45,480 nt of DNA from an uncultured Oscillospiraceae bacterium (GCA_910577565.1 CAJTNJ010000010.1:1-45480); one strand, 5' to 3'. Shown: positions 34,397 through 43,425, numbered from the stretch's first letter. Made by a program: numbers and translations. The notes: a model not told the origin generated them from the sequence alone.

Positions 34397-35692
34397 TTAA
34401 CTATTTGAGATTTCCCCAGTGCAGCAGTCGTCTTCACAACTTTTAATTTTAACATATTTTATTTGCCCACACAAGTTAGAACTTGATTTTATTTTAACTT
34501 TGATATAATTTTTGGTATAACCCGTTGCTATGTTTGATTTTTGCCTTTCAAACAGTACTTGTTGTGTTGTATTTAGTTGAGTTTTTAAATATTGTTTTCT
34601 TGCTTCTTTTGCGGCATATTCCATAATGTCAACACGTTTTTGTTTTTCGGATTTTAAAAGCTGACAATTCATTTTTGCAGCTATTGTACCAGGACGAATT
34701 GAATATGGGAATATATGTGCTTTTAAAAAGCTAATTTCTTTTACAAATTTAATTGATTCTTCAAATTCTTTTTCTGTCTCGCCCGGAAACCCTACCATAA
34801 TGTCGGTTGTTATAGAGGGGTTTTCGAAGGTATTAAATATAAAATCTACAATTAATTTATAAGTATTTGTATCATAGTGCCTGTTCATTCTTTTTAGCAC
34901 ACTGTTTGAGCCACTTTGAAGGGATAAGTGAAATTGTGGGCAGAACTTTTCTTCTTTTGATAATGCTATAATATCATCTTGTGAAATGAGATCAGGCTCT
35001 AAAGAGCTAAGTCTCACACGCCTTATATCATTAACACTGCATGCGGTTTTTACAGCATCGATTAGTCTAACGTTTTTAAAATCCATTCCATAAGAAGATA
35101 AATTTATGCCTACAAGAACTATCTCACGATATCCATTTTTAGCAATAAGTTCAATCTCATTTCTTATTTTTTCAATTGGTTTTGAACGGATGAATCCTCT
35201 AGCTTTTGGAATAATGCAATAGGTGCAGTAGCGGTTACATCCATCTTGAATTTTTATAAAAGCACGAGTTCTGTCTGAAAAACTTTTTATTGTTAAATCT
35301 TCAAATTTATCACCGTTTTTATGAGGTTTAATATCTATAATTCTGTTGCCATTATTTAAAAAGTCTGTTATCAATGATGGTAACTTAGATCTGTTTGAAG
35401 TGCCGGTTATTATATCAGCCTCAGGTAAAATTTCACTTATATTTGGAAAAGCTTGGGCTAAGCAACCGGTTAAAACTATAATGGATTCAGGATTTAAACG
35501 TTTAAATCTATGTATTGCTTGACGCGCTTTTCTATCGCCTAAGGAGGTTACTGTACATGAATTTACTACATAAACGTCTGCTATGCTGCTGTTATCTACA
35601 ATTGACCAACCTTGTTCAAAAAAAATATTTTTCAGTGCTTGTGTTTCATACTGATTTACTTTGCAACCAAGTGTAAAAAAAGATATTTTCAC
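34397..35692 (-). CDS. mtaB: tRNA t6A37 methylthiotransferase MtaB
   Basis: A radical SAM enzyme that adds a methylthio group to N6-threonylcarbamoyladenosine at position 37 of ANN-reading tRNAs. The 431 residues show the N-terminal cluster domain (FTLGCKVNQYET, VNSCTVTSLGDRK, LTGCLAQ with three cysteines), the radical SAM motif CNRYCTYC followed by IIPKARG, a TDIMVGFPGETEKEF block, and a C-terminal TRAM-like tail. The CKVNQYET start and spacing favour MtaB over MiaB and RimO. GTG 35692 is preferred, with GGAG about eight bases upstream. It heads the operon mtaB-purL-DUF308. Confidence 0.93.
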   Translation of the reverse strand: MKISFFTLGCKVNQYETQALKNIFFEQGWSIVDNSSIADVYVVNSCTVTSLGDRKARQAIHRFKRLNPESIIVLTGCLAQAFPNISEILPEADIITGTSNRSKLPSLITDFLNNGNRIIDIKPHKNGDKFEDLTIKSFSDRTRAFIKIQDGCNRYCTYCIIPKARGFIRSKPIEKIRNEIELIAKNGYREIVLVGINLSSYGMDFKNVRLIDAVKTACSVNDIRRVRLSSLEPDLISQDDIIALSKEEKFCPQFHLSLQSGSNSVLKRMNRHYDTNTYKLIVDFIFNTFENPSITTDIMVGFPGETEKEFEESIKFVKEISFLKAHIFPYSIRPGTIAAKMNCQLLKSEKQKRVDIMEYAAKEARKQYLKTQLNTTQQVLFERQKSNIATGYTKNYIKVKIKSSSNLCGQIKYVKIKSCEDDCCTGEISNS

Positions 35693-35733
35693 TAAAGCAT
35701 CTCCTAACAAATATTATAATTATGAATTATGTA

Positions 35734-35762
35734 ATTTTAAAGTGATTATTTAAATAGTGCAA
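35734..35762 (-). promoter_or_regulatory. Sigma-A promoter of mtaB-purL
   Basis: Minus strand: TTGCAC (35762-35757), 17-base spacer, TAAAAT (35739-35734). About 40 bases before the mtaB GTG. Confidence 0.65.
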
Positions 35763-35899
35763 CATAAATGATTTAAATAAATCAAGAAAAAACGGTAAAA
35801 TTTTTTGAAATTTTTCTATAATATTCTAATTTGCTATTTTTGATTATTTTATTATATCTCTAATTTTCTTTCATGGCATTTTCTTTAAATATAAATAAG

Positions 35900-35928
35900 T
35901 TGACTAAAGCTATATTAACTGTTAAAAT
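35900..35928 (+). promoter_or_regulatory. Sigma-A promoter of the HPr-like gene
   Basis: TTGACT (35900-35905), 17-base spacer, TAAAAT (35923-35928). About 50 bases before ATG 35979; AGGGGGA is the ribosome site. Confidence 0.75.
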
Positions 35929-35978
35929 TAACTTGTATTTTTTAAGCTTTTAGCTTTAATTTTAGGGGGAATTCAATT

Positions 35979-36209
35979 ATGAAGACGCTTACCATTATGT
36001 TATCCACAATTAATGACGTCAAAGATTTTGTAAATATAGTAAATCAATACGATTTTGATATTGACCTTATATCCGGTAAATATGCAGTAGATGCCAAATC
36101 TATCATGGGAATTTTCAGTTTAGATCTTACAAAGAAAATAACATTGGAAGCACACACCGACGAAGAGTCAGACTTTTTTGATAAAATAAAAAAATATATT
36201 GTTAACTAA
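35979..36209 (+). CDS. HPr-like protein lacking the active histidine
   Basis: A 76-residue protein with the HPr fold pattern: MKTLTIMLSTINDVKDFVNI, then DIDLISGKYAVDAKSIMGIFSLDL, and a last helix (ESDFFDKIKKYI). The second part matches the HPr/Crh consensus (V-D-A-K-S-I-x-G-I, with the serine that HPr kinase would act on). However, the N-terminal G-x-H-x-R-P site is replaced by a sequence without histidine. It therefore cannot carry phosphate from enzyme I and is more likely a regulator, if functional. Such HPr-like proteins are widespread in Clostridia. It is a single gene with its own promoter, between mtaB and the DUF815 ATPase. The family is firm; the role is unknown. Confidence 0.88.
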   Translation: MKTLTIMLSTINDVKDFVNIVNQYDFDIDLISGKYAVDAKSIMGIFSLDLTKKITLEAHTDEESDFFDKIKKYIVN

Positions 36210-36412
36210 TATTTTAATTAAAAAATCAAATTGAATTTGTTATATGCTTAGATAAGGACGATTAGCAACTTGCAATTTTTTTAGTTTTGTATGAAAATAT
36301 TGGCATAAATTAATTCTGAAATTTTCGGTTATATTGCTATTCATTTCTCGTTTTGGGTGTTTACTAATATCTATAGTAATTTTATGTTGCAATCAAATTA
36401 AGTAAAATCAAA

Positions 36413-37639
36413 CTAATTAGTTGAACATATATAGTTTATAAACTGTCTTGCAATCCTTGGACTTCTGACGCCTTTTGATAGTGCGAATTTTTCGGCTTCT
36501 GAAAATAATTTCTCATTTTTCACATCTAAACCTTTATCTATTGCAATTAGCCTTACTATTTCTAAAAAATCATCTTTATTTGGTTTTATGAATGTAACGG
36601 TTAATCCAAAACGGTCATATAAAGATAAATTTTCATCAATTGTATCAGCTATATGAACTTCATTTCCTTCTCGAGATGAAAAGTTTTCTTTTACAAGGTG
36701 GCGTCTGTTGCTTGTAGCATATATTAACACATTTTTAGGCTTTGATGCAAGCGAGCCTTCAAGCAGTGCTTTAAGCACACAAAACCTATCATCGTTTTCG
36801 TTAAATGATAAATCATCAATGAATACTATAAATTTAAGCGGAATTTCTTGAAGCATAAACATCAATTTATCAAGATTTAGTAAAGATTGTTTTTTAATTT
36901 CAATCATTCGCAAACCTTTATGAGAATATTCGTTTAAAATGGCTTTTATTGTTGATGACTTTCCTGTTCCCCTATCACCGTAAAGCAAAACATTATTAGC
37001 GGGTTTTGAAGATAAAAAAGATACAGTGTTATTAATTACTTTATCTTGTTGGCTTTTATATTGTTTAAGATCGGAAATTAAGATTTTATCAAGATTTTTA
37101 ATGGGCTTAATTTTTCCATCAAATAAAAAGCCGTTGTATTTTGCAAATATGCCCACGCCTTGATTTTTATAAAATTTAACATAATCTATATCTAATGACG
37201 ATTTATTGGTTATAACATAATTTGGTAAATAGTTTAATATATTTTTATCTTCTTTAAACATTTTCTTGCTAAGTATATTCTTAATTGTATGCGAATCTAA
37301 ATTAGAAATCGTAAGCAGGTTTTTAATATCGGTGTTTGATATAGTTAAAATATTTTCATCTATTTTAAGGTCTTTAGCACAAGCTCTTGAGAATTTATTG
37401 TCATCATATTTTATTAAATTAGAGATATATGTTGTAAGGTTTCCCTCACTTTCACTATTAAAAAGAATATTACATATTTCGCAGTACAATGAAATTATTT
37501 TGTGCTTATAACTCAAATTGTTAATTTTTGAAGATAAATTTATAAGTTTGTGCAGTTTTTTCATAACCGGATCTTTTAAGATGTTTCTATAAATACAAAT
37601 GCTATCCATCATAAAAGCAATTTTTGAAAAATCATACAC
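36413..37639 (-). CDS. DUF815 family AAA ATPase
   Basis: A 408-residue P-loop ATPase. The N-terminal 200 residues are mainly helical and specific to the family. The AAA part has Walker A LLYGDRGTGKSS (about 218-229), Walker B-like KFIVFIDDLSF, a sensor region with IYATSNRRHLV, and YDRFGLTVTF, the block characteristic of DUF815 (ATPases related to DnaA/ClpX-like AAA proteins). The C-terminal lid is helical, with ...GVRSPRIARQFINY. Function unknown. Start GTG 37639 follows GGGAGTG. A single gene with a promoter at 37685-37713. Confidence 0.88.
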   Translation of the reverse strand: MYDFSKIAFMMDSICIYRNILKDPVMKKLHKLINLSSKINNLSYKHKIISLYCEICNILFNSESEGNLTTYISNLIKYDDNKFSRACAKDLKIDENILTISNTDIKNLLTISNLDSHTIKNILSKKMFKEDKNILNYLPNYVITNKSSLDIDYVKFYKNQGVGIFAKYNGFLFDGKIKPIKNLDKILISDLKQYKSQQDKVINNTVSFLSSKPANNVLLYGDRGTGKSSTIKAILNEYSHKGLRMIEIKKQSLLNLDKLMFMLQEIPLKFIVFIDDLSFNENDDRFCVLKALLEGSLASKPKNVLIYATSNRRHLVKENFSSREGNEVHIADTIDENLSLYDRFGLTVTFIKPNKDDFLEIVRLIAIDKGLDVKNEKLFSEAEKFALSKGVRSPRIARQFINYICSTN

Positions 37640-37684
37640 AATTAATCACTCCCGTTAATATAGTTAAGTTAAATGCTAATCTAC

Positions 37685-37713
37685 ATTTTACGATATTTTA
37701 TATTGAATTGCAA
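37685..37713 (-). promoter_or_regulatory. Sigma-A promoter of the DUF815 gene
   Basis: Minus strand: TTGCAA (37713-37708), 17-base spacer, TAAAAT (37690-37685). About 45 bases before the GTG start. Confidence 0.65.
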
Positions 37714-37985
37714 TTAAGACACAAGAGGTTGTTTTGGTTCTTGTATTTATTTTTTAAATATCTAAATAACATTTTTGTTTATGTTATAATAAGTTTGTGT
37801 AATTCAAATTTCATTTTTTATATTTGTTAATTTTGATTTTTTTAAAGATTTAAATTTAATACAATATATTTTACACATAATGTTTTAGTTATTTATTTTG
37901 TAACTTAAATATAGTGCTAAATTTATTTTTTATTATAATTTTTCTAGTGAATTACGCTTTGTAAACTTATATTAAATGTATAAAT
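37714..37985. other. Divergent AT-rich spacer
   Basis: About 270 bases between the DUF815 and dapF promoters. No coding stretch, RNA gene or repeat is seen. Confidence 0.5.
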
Positions 37986-38015
37986 TTGACCTAATATAGT
38001 TAGTTATGGTATCAT
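37986..38015 (+). promoter_or_regulatory. Sigma-A promoter of dapF-dapL
   Basis: TTGACC (37986-37991), 18-base spacer, TATCAT (38010-38015). About 50 bases before ATG 38066, which follows TAGGAGG. Confidence 0.65.
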
Positions 38016-38065
38016 TCTTATATAGATGCTTGAGTTATATAGTTTTAAAAACTTAGGAGGTAAAA

Positions 38066-38911
38066 ATGACTTTAGATTTTATTAAGATGCATGGATGCGG
38101 AAATGATTACATATATTTTGATTGTTTAAAAAAAGAATTAGATAATCTAAGTGACCTCGCAATTAAATTATCAGACCGACATTTTAGTATTGGTGGAGAC
38201 GGAATTGTTATGATATGTCCTTCTAATGTTGCTGATGCTAAAATGCGTATGTTTAATATTGATGGCAGTGAAGGCAAGATGTGTGGTAACGCCATTCGGT
38301 GTGTTGGTAAATATTTGGCAGACAATGATATAGTTAAAAGTGATAATATAACTATTGAAACTTTGAGTGGTATTAAAAAATTAAATTTGCATAAAAAAAA
38401 TGGAAAAGTATGCTCTGTTCAAGTTAATATGGGTAAAGCAGAGTTTAATCCTGAAAAAATACCCGTTAAAGTCAAAAGTAATGTTGATAAACTAATATCA
38501 TATTCTACCAAAATTGATGGTACAGATTATAATATCACATGCGTTTGCATGGGAAATCCCCACTGTGTTGTTTTTTGTGATGATGTTGATTCGCTTGATC
38601 TTACAAAATTAGGACCTAAGTTTGAAAATAATGATATTTTTCCGGACAAGGTAAACACTGAATTTGTTAAAATTATAGATAAAAACACATTGCAAATGAG
38701 AGTTTGGGAACGTGGAAGCGGAGAAACTATGGCTTGTGGAACCGGGGCATGTGCTGCCGTTGTTGCTGCGGTGGAAAATGGATTTTGTAAAAAAGGACAA
38801 GATATATCTGTTGAATTGCTTGGTGGTATACTTACAATTTCCTATACTGATGAAGCAGTATTTATGACAGGTGATGCTGTTGTTGCTTTTAAAGGAAAAG
38901 TTAATATATAG
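38066..38911 (+). CDS. dapF: Diaminopimelate epimerase
   Basis: Turns LL-diaminopimelate into the meso form used for lysine and for peptidoglycan. The 281 residues start with FIKMHGCGNDY and have the two catalytic cysteines: Cys73 in KMCGNAIRC and Cys224 in ACGTGACA. Other marks are GGDGIV near 43-48 and GNPHCVVF near 163. The length is usual. A strong ribosome site (AGGAGG) lies before ATG 38066. The LL-DAP aminotransferase gene follows after 51 bases, so both consecutive steps are encoded together. Confidence 0.96.
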   Translation: MTLDFIKMHGCGNDYIYFDCLKKELDNLSDLAIKLSDRHFSIGGDGIVMICPSNVADAKMRMFNIDGSEGKMCGNAIRCVGKYLADNDIVKSDNITIETLSGIKKLNLHKKNGKVCSVQVNMGKAEFNPEKIPVKVKSNVDKLISYSTKIDGTDYNITCVCMGNPHCVVFCDDVDSLDLTKLGPKFENNDIFPDKVNTEFVKIIDKNTLQMRVWERGSGETMACGTGACAAVVAAVENGFCKKGQDISVELLGGILTISYTDEAVFMTGDAVVAFKGKVNI

Positions 38912-38962
38912 TAAAATATATATGATATTTATATTTTATTAAAACAGAAAGGTATTATAAAC

Positions 38963-40141
38963 ATGAAAGTGAATCAAAATTATTCAAAACTAAAAGAAAA
39001 TTATCTTTTTTCAACCATTTCTAATAAAGTTTCAGAGTTTAAGCAATCGAATCCAAATGAAAATATAATATATATGGGTATTGGTGACGTTACAAAACCT
39101 TTGTGCAACGCTGTAATTGATGGTTTAAAAAAAGCTGTTTGTGAAATGTCTTGTGAAGAAACTTTTAAAGGATATGGTCCATACCAAGGCTATGATTTTT
39201 TAAGACAAGCAGTATCTGATTATTATGCAGAACATGGCGTAAAATTACAACTTGATGAAATATTTATTAGTGATGGTGCAAAAAGCGATTGCGGTAATAT
39301 TCTTGATATTTTTGGTAACAATCAAAATGTTATAATACCTGATCCGGTCTATCCCGTTTATGTTGATACAAATATCATGAATGGCAATAACATAAATTTT
39401 ATAAATGCAACAGAGCAAAATGGTTTCTTACCTTTACCGGATAAAAATATTAAGGCAGATATAATTTATATTTGTTCGCCAAATAATCCAACTGGTGCTG
39501 CTTATAACAACGTACAACTAAAAGAATGGGTAGATTATGCAAATGAAAATAACGCGATAATTCTATACGACTCTGCATATGAAGCGTTTATTACTGATCA
39601 AGACTTGCCTAGAAGCATATTTGAAATTGAAAATTCAAGAACTTGCGCTATAGAAATTTGCTCTCTTTCAAAAACAGCTGGATTTACCGGCACAAGATGT
39701 GGATTTACTATAATACCAAAAGAGTTAAAAAGAGATAGTGTTTCTATAAATAGCATGTGGCTAAGACGTCAGACAACTAAGTTTAACGGTGTTGCATATA
39801 TAATTCAGTGTGGTGCAGCTGCAGTTTTCACAAAATCTGGCCGCAAACAAATAAATGAAGCGTTGTCATATTATAAAACAAATGCAAATATTATAGGTGA
39901 GTGTATGGATGAAATGGGCATTTGGTACACAGGTGGTGAAAATTCACCATATATATGGCTTAAATGTCCAAATAATATGGATTCATGGAAATTTTTTGAT
40001 TTGCTTTTAAATAAAATTCATGTTGTGGGAACACCGGGCGCAGGATTTGGTAAAAATGGAGAAGGTTTTTTTAGACTTACTGCATTTGGAAATCACGAAG
40101 ACACTATAGAGGCTATGAAAAGGTTAAAAACAATAATTTAG
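38963..40141 (+). CDS. dapL: LL-diaminopimelate aminotransferase
   Basis: Makes LL-diaminopimelate from tetrahydrodipicolinate and glutamate in one step, bypassing the succinylated or acetylated route. The 392-residue PLP enzyme (fold type I) has the YMGIGDVTKPL start, the FKGYGPYQGYDFLR block, CSPNNPTGAAY, ILYDSAYEAFI, and the PLP lysine in SLSKTAGFTGTRCGF (Lys237). Its tail (GTPGAGFGKNGEGFFRL) matches DapL rather than generic aspartate aminotransferases. Ribosome site AGAAAGG. It follows dapF, so the DapL variant of the lysine pathway is used. Confidence 0.95.
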   Translation: MKVNQNYSKLKENYLFSTISNKVSEFKQSNPNENIIYMGIGDVTKPLCNAVIDGLKKAVCEMSCEETFKGYGPYQGYDFLRQAVSDYYAEHGVKLQLDEIFISDGAKSDCGNILDIFGNNQNVIIPDPVYPVYVDTNIMNGNNINFINATEQNGFLPLPDKNIKADIIYICSPNNPTGAAYNNVQLKEWVDYANENNAIILYDSAYEAFITDQDLPRSIFEIENSRTCAIEICSLSKTAGFTGTRCGFTIIPKELKRDSVSINSMWLRRQTTKFNGVAYIIQCGAAAVFTKSGRKQINEALSYYKTNANIIGECMDEMGIWYTGGENSPYIWLKCPNNMDSWKFFDLLLNKIHVVGTPGAGFGKNGEGFFRLTAFGNHEDTIEAMKRLKTII

Positions 40142-40832
40142 AATAATGAATTATTGTCAAAGAAATAATAGAATAATATATGACGTTAAATTTTTGGTAG
40201 TTAGTAAAATTTTTAATAAAGCGTTTTATTTAAAGAAAATATATTTCAATTTGCTTATAACATTTACATAACTATTTAGCATAATATCGAAACTTTTTTA
40301 TGTTTTATTTATGAGATACAACAGGAATAAATTTCCGTTTTTAATAAAATTTTATAAGCTTTATTTATAACAGAAAATATCTATTTTTTTGTTAATTGAT
40401 TTAAAAAATATGTCTTATTTTGTATTATGACAATTTTTATTACGATAAATGAAAATTTATAGCGAATTTTCCAGATTAATAAGCAATATTAATTTTTTAA
40501 AGCTTCTTTTTTGCTAACTTATACTTATAATTATGTTTTTTGGATAAATTTGAATTTTATAATATTTTTTTGCAAATGCTATAATATTAAGAAATTAAAT
40601 AAAAATAAGAAATTATATATTATTTTTTGAGAGATATGTTTATTGGTGACAATATTAAAAAATTAATTATAAATAAAAAAATTTAAGTAGTTTTAAGATT
40701 TTAAATATTTTTATGAAGCATATATAAAAGCGTAATCAATATGTAATATAAATTGTGCTTTATTTATTATACTTAAAATCTTCTATTTAAGATAACCAAG
40801 AAAAGTTACTTAAATAAATTTTTTAAAAAGTG
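40142..40832. other. Long AT-rich spacer before ftsZ
   Basis: Nearly 700 bases with very low G+C. No frame, tRNA, insertion sequence or clear hairpin with a T run is recognised. It may contain the dapL terminator and extra ftsZ promoters. Confidence 0.5.
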
Positions 40833-40861
40833 TTGAATTTTTTTTGGAAATCTGATATTAT
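40833..40861 (+). promoter_or_regulatory. Sigma-A promoter of ftsZ
   Basis: TTGAAT (40833-40838), 17-base spacer, TATTAT (40856-40861), the same boxes as the proS promoter. The leader is about 160 bases. Confidence 0.65.
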
Positions 40862-41029
40862 AAACTGTATATGATGTATAATATAAACAGTATTTTAAAT
40901 TAATATTTGCTTTTGTGTATTAAAAGGTTATGTTATCATATTGTTGAATTTTCGAAAAATCTTAGAAAAAGTTTAAATTTATCGTGGACAAGCTTGTAAT
41001 AAACAGTAAAATTATAGGAGGAAATGATT

Positions 41030-42136
41030 TTGAGTAGCATAAATATGACGCATGATAATGGCTATACAGTAAATATCAAAGTTACCGGCGTTGGTGGTGG
41101 AGGTGGAAACGCTGTAAATCGTATGGTTGATTCTGATATGAAGGGCGTAGATTTTATAGCAATTAATACAGATAATCAAATCCTTTTTAGTTCTAAGGCT
41201 GAAAATAAAGTCTCAATTGGTGCTAAAACTACTAAAGGTGATGGTGCCGGAGGGAATCCTGAAATAGGCGAACGTGCTGCTGAAGAGAGCAGAGAAGAAA
41301 TTGCTAATGCTTTAAAAGGCGCTCAAATGTTATTTATTACAGCTGGCATGGGTGGTGGAACTGGCACAGGAGCTGCTCCTGTTGTTGCTCAAGTAGCACG
41401 TGAAATGGATATTTTAACCATCGGCGTCGTAACAAAACCTTTTCATTTTGAAGGTGCGATGCGTATGCGTCAAGCCGAGCAAGGCATAGCTCGTTTAAGA
41501 GAGTGTGTTGATTCATTGGTTGTTGTTCCAAACGAGCGCTTAAAAATGCTTGATAATCAGAAAATCACCTTTGCTAATGCCTTTCAAGCTGCTGATGATG
41601 TATTAAAACAAGGCGTTAAGAGTATATCTGAGCTTATTAACACTTCTGGGTTTATTAACTTAGATTTTGCAGATGTTAGCACAATTATGCAAAATGCTGG
41701 TTATGCGCATATGGGCGTTGCAAGTGCACAGGGCAAAGATAAGGCTATCATTGCAGCTGAAAGTGCCATTTCAAGCCCATTGCTTGAAACTTCAATAGAT
41801 GGGGCAAAGGGATTAATTATAAATATCACAGCTCCTCCAACTATTGAATTTGATGAAATTGATGCTGCTACTAGTCATATTAGTCAAAGTGTTGATCCAG
41901 AAGCTAACATTATATTTGGTGTTGCGTTTGACGAAGAATTAGATGATGAACTCAAAATTACTGTTATTGCAACTGGATTTGATACTGATTTTAAAGATAA
42001 AATTAGAAAAACGACTGTTTCCGATATAAATTACGGACAATTATCAGATAATAAATACCCTAACGGATTTTCGGATGTTGTTGATGTTGAAGATGATTTT
42101 AATAAGATACTTGATATATTTAAAAATAAAAATTAA
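41030..42136 (+). CDS. ftsZ: Cell division protein FtsZ
   Basis: The tubulin-like GTPase that forms the division ring. With a TTG start at 41030 (AGGAGG eight bases upstream; ATG 41024 would sit only two bases after it) it has 368 residues. Marks: VTGVGGGGGNAVNRM, NTDNQ, the tubulin signature GGGTGTG (about 108-114), a TKPFHFEG block, and the T7 loop INLDFADVSTIM (catalytic Asp). The linker after about residue 320 is short. The C-terminal peptide, usually D-I-P-x-F-L-x-K/R, appears here as KILDIFKNKN, so it is changed. It lies alone between a long spacer and a terminator, not in the usual ftsAZ order. Confidence 0.96.
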   Translation: MSSINMTHDNGYTVNIKVTGVGGGGGNAVNRMVDSDMKGVDFIAINTDNQILFSSKAENKVSIGAKTTKGDGAGGNPEIGERAAEESREEIANALKGAQMLFITAGMGGGTGTGAAPVVAQVAREMDILTIGVVTKPFHFEGAMRMRQAEQGIARLRECVDSLVVVPNERLKMLDNQKITFANAFQAADDVLKQGVKSISELINTSGFINLDFADVSTIMQNAGYAHMGVASAQGKDKAIIAAESAISSPLLETSIDGAKGLIINITAPPTIEFDEIDAATSHISQSVDPEANIIFGVAFDEELDDELKITVIATGFDTDFKDKIRKTTVSDINYGQLSDNKYPNGFSDVVDVEDDFNKILDIFKNKN

Positions 42137-42153
42137 TTTAATTTTTAGTTTCT

Positions 42154-42190
42154 AAAGCTTTCTACTTACGTATGTAGAGAGTTTCTTTAT
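42154..42190 (+). terminator. Terminator after ftsZ
   Basis: An 8-base stem (CTTTCTAC at 42158-42165 with GTAGAGAG at 42174-42181, one G-U pair) with an 8-base loop and T-rich bases after it. Confidence 0.65.
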
Positions 42191-42691
42191 TGTTATATAA
42201 TCTTTATGCCTTGTTCTGAGACAAAGATTTAGTGAAATAATAATAGTATTTGTATTGAGATATAGAAAACAAGTATTTTTATAAACACAGAAAACTTGAA
42301 AATCGATATTAAAATAAATATAAATGTGATAATAATATATACAAATGAATATGGTAACAGGTGGTAGAAGATCAGGCAGCTTTATATCAAAACCTTTCAA
42401 ATATTTCGATTTTATAAAATATCACGAACCAATATGGTGAAGAAAGCGACTAAATAGTAAAGTACACATTTTACATGAAGGGAAAAAAGTAAATGCCAAA
42501 AGGCTACAATTATGCAGTACATATCAGACTTTAAAGGTAAGTTGTTGCAAGATGTTCTCCGCGTTGGGTAGGAAAATCTTCTCACCTATTCTGCTTTTGG
42601 ATAAATGAGCATAGGGTACTGTGTGAAAAAATCTAATTCAAACAAGATATTGAATATATTATTCTTAAAAAGACGTAATGACTTTTTGAGA
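42191..42691. other. Spacer without a recognisable gene
   Basis: About 500 bases. Segments of moderate G+C (about 42530-42620) suggest former coding DNA, but reading both strands gave only broken frames with no family marks. Confidence 0.5.
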
Positions 42692-42719
42692 AGTTTTATT
42701 TATATATATAAATAAAACT
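42692..42719 (-). terminator. Perfect 28-base palindrome after the membrane-protein gene
   Basis: Each base from 42692 to 42705 pairs with the mirror position in 42706-42719, a fully palindromic AT-rich hairpin. It begins four bases past the stop of the minus-strand gene, so a terminator or mRNA-end hairpin is likely, though no distinct T run follows. Confidence 0.5.
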
Positions 42720-42723
42720 ATAG

Positions 42724-43170
42724 TTAAACAGAATTTTTACATATTTTTTTATCTATTTTCAATCTTATTATATATGTAATATCTACTATTAAACAGTATA
42801 TACAGATTAACAATATACTCACATAATATGAAAGAAACTTGTATTCAACTATGTTGGCGAAAGCATTGTTAAAAAATAAAAATAATAACAAAAATATAAA
42901 AGTTATAATTGTATCTAATAAAATTACAGAGTTTAATTTTTTATTACTTGAAAATGAACAATGTGAATTTGTTAAAATAGTTGCTATTGAAAAGTAGCTT
43001 AATGGTATAAAAAGCAAAATACTCATTTCAGTAACAGGCGTAATTGAATGAGGATAAAAATATTTTATAATTGTACAAACTATTATAATGCATGTAATGA
43101 TAAAAAAAGAATGTGTTCCATATTTATATTGATTTAATTTTTGTCTTTCATCAAAAATATTTTCATTCAT
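42724..43170 (-). CDS. Four-helix membrane protein paired with XRE regulator
   Basis: A 148-residue protein with four predicted membrane helices (about residues 22-40, 48-66, 84-103, 114-136) and a polar N-terminus starting MNENIFDERQKLNQYKYG. A D-E-R-Q start followed by short helices is typical of small membrane proteins encoded next to XRE regulators of the SinR/YozG type in Firmicutes. Function unknown. The 5' end overlaps the regulator gene by eight bases, so both are translated together. Confidence 0.75.
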   Translation of the reverse strand: MNENIFDERQKLNQYKYGTHSFFIITCIIIVCTIIKYFYPHSITPVTEMSILLFIPLSYFSIATILTNSHCSFSSNKKLNSVILLDTIITFIFLLLFLFFNNAFANIVEYKFLSYYVSILLICIYCLIVDITYIIRLKIDKKICKNSV

Positions 43171-43372
43171 TATTATCTTCCTCCCAAAATAAATCGTTTA
43201 AAGTTTTGCCTAATAACTTACAAATAGCAATACATAATTTTATTGTCGGATTGTACTTTCCTGATTCTATAGCATTTATAGTTTGTCTGCTAATGCCCAG
43301 TGCCATAGCAACATCTTGCTGCGACATATCAAGAGCTGCTCTAGCCGATTTTAATTTAAGATTTTTAGGCAC
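43163..43372 (-). CDS. XRE-family HTH transcriptional regulator
   Basis: A 69-residue helix-turn-helix protein of the short Cro/C1 type: LKSARAALDMSQQDVAMALGISRQTINAIESGKYNPT and then a short helix ending LNDLFWEEDN. Helix 2 and the recognition helix are intact. It lacks a ligand domain. The GTG start 43372 follows GGAGGTG. It shares a transcript with the membrane protein, which is likely its partner, and has a perfect consensus promoter that it may itself control. Confidence 0.88.
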   Translation of the reverse strand: MPKNLKLKSARAALDMSQQDVAMALGISRQTINAIESGKYNPTIKLCIAICKLLGKTLNDLFWEEDNNE

Positions 43373-43396
43373 CTAAACACCTCCATTTCTTTACAT

Positions 43397-43425
43397 ATTA
43401 TATATTATAAAAGACTTTATGTCAA
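43397..43425 (-). promoter_or_regulatory. Consensus promoter of the XRE/membrane pair
   Basis: Minus strand: TTGACA (43425-43420), 17-base spacer, TATAAT (43402-43397). All 12 bases match the sigma-A consensus. A possible imperfect inverted repeat (TATAAAAGAC and GTCTTATAA) lies around it and could be a binding site. Confidence 0.85.

Noticed and set aside
42152..42400. Minus-strand open frame after ftsZ
   Set aside because: Includes the ftsZ terminator, has an odd composition rich in Tyr and Ile, and no ribosome site.
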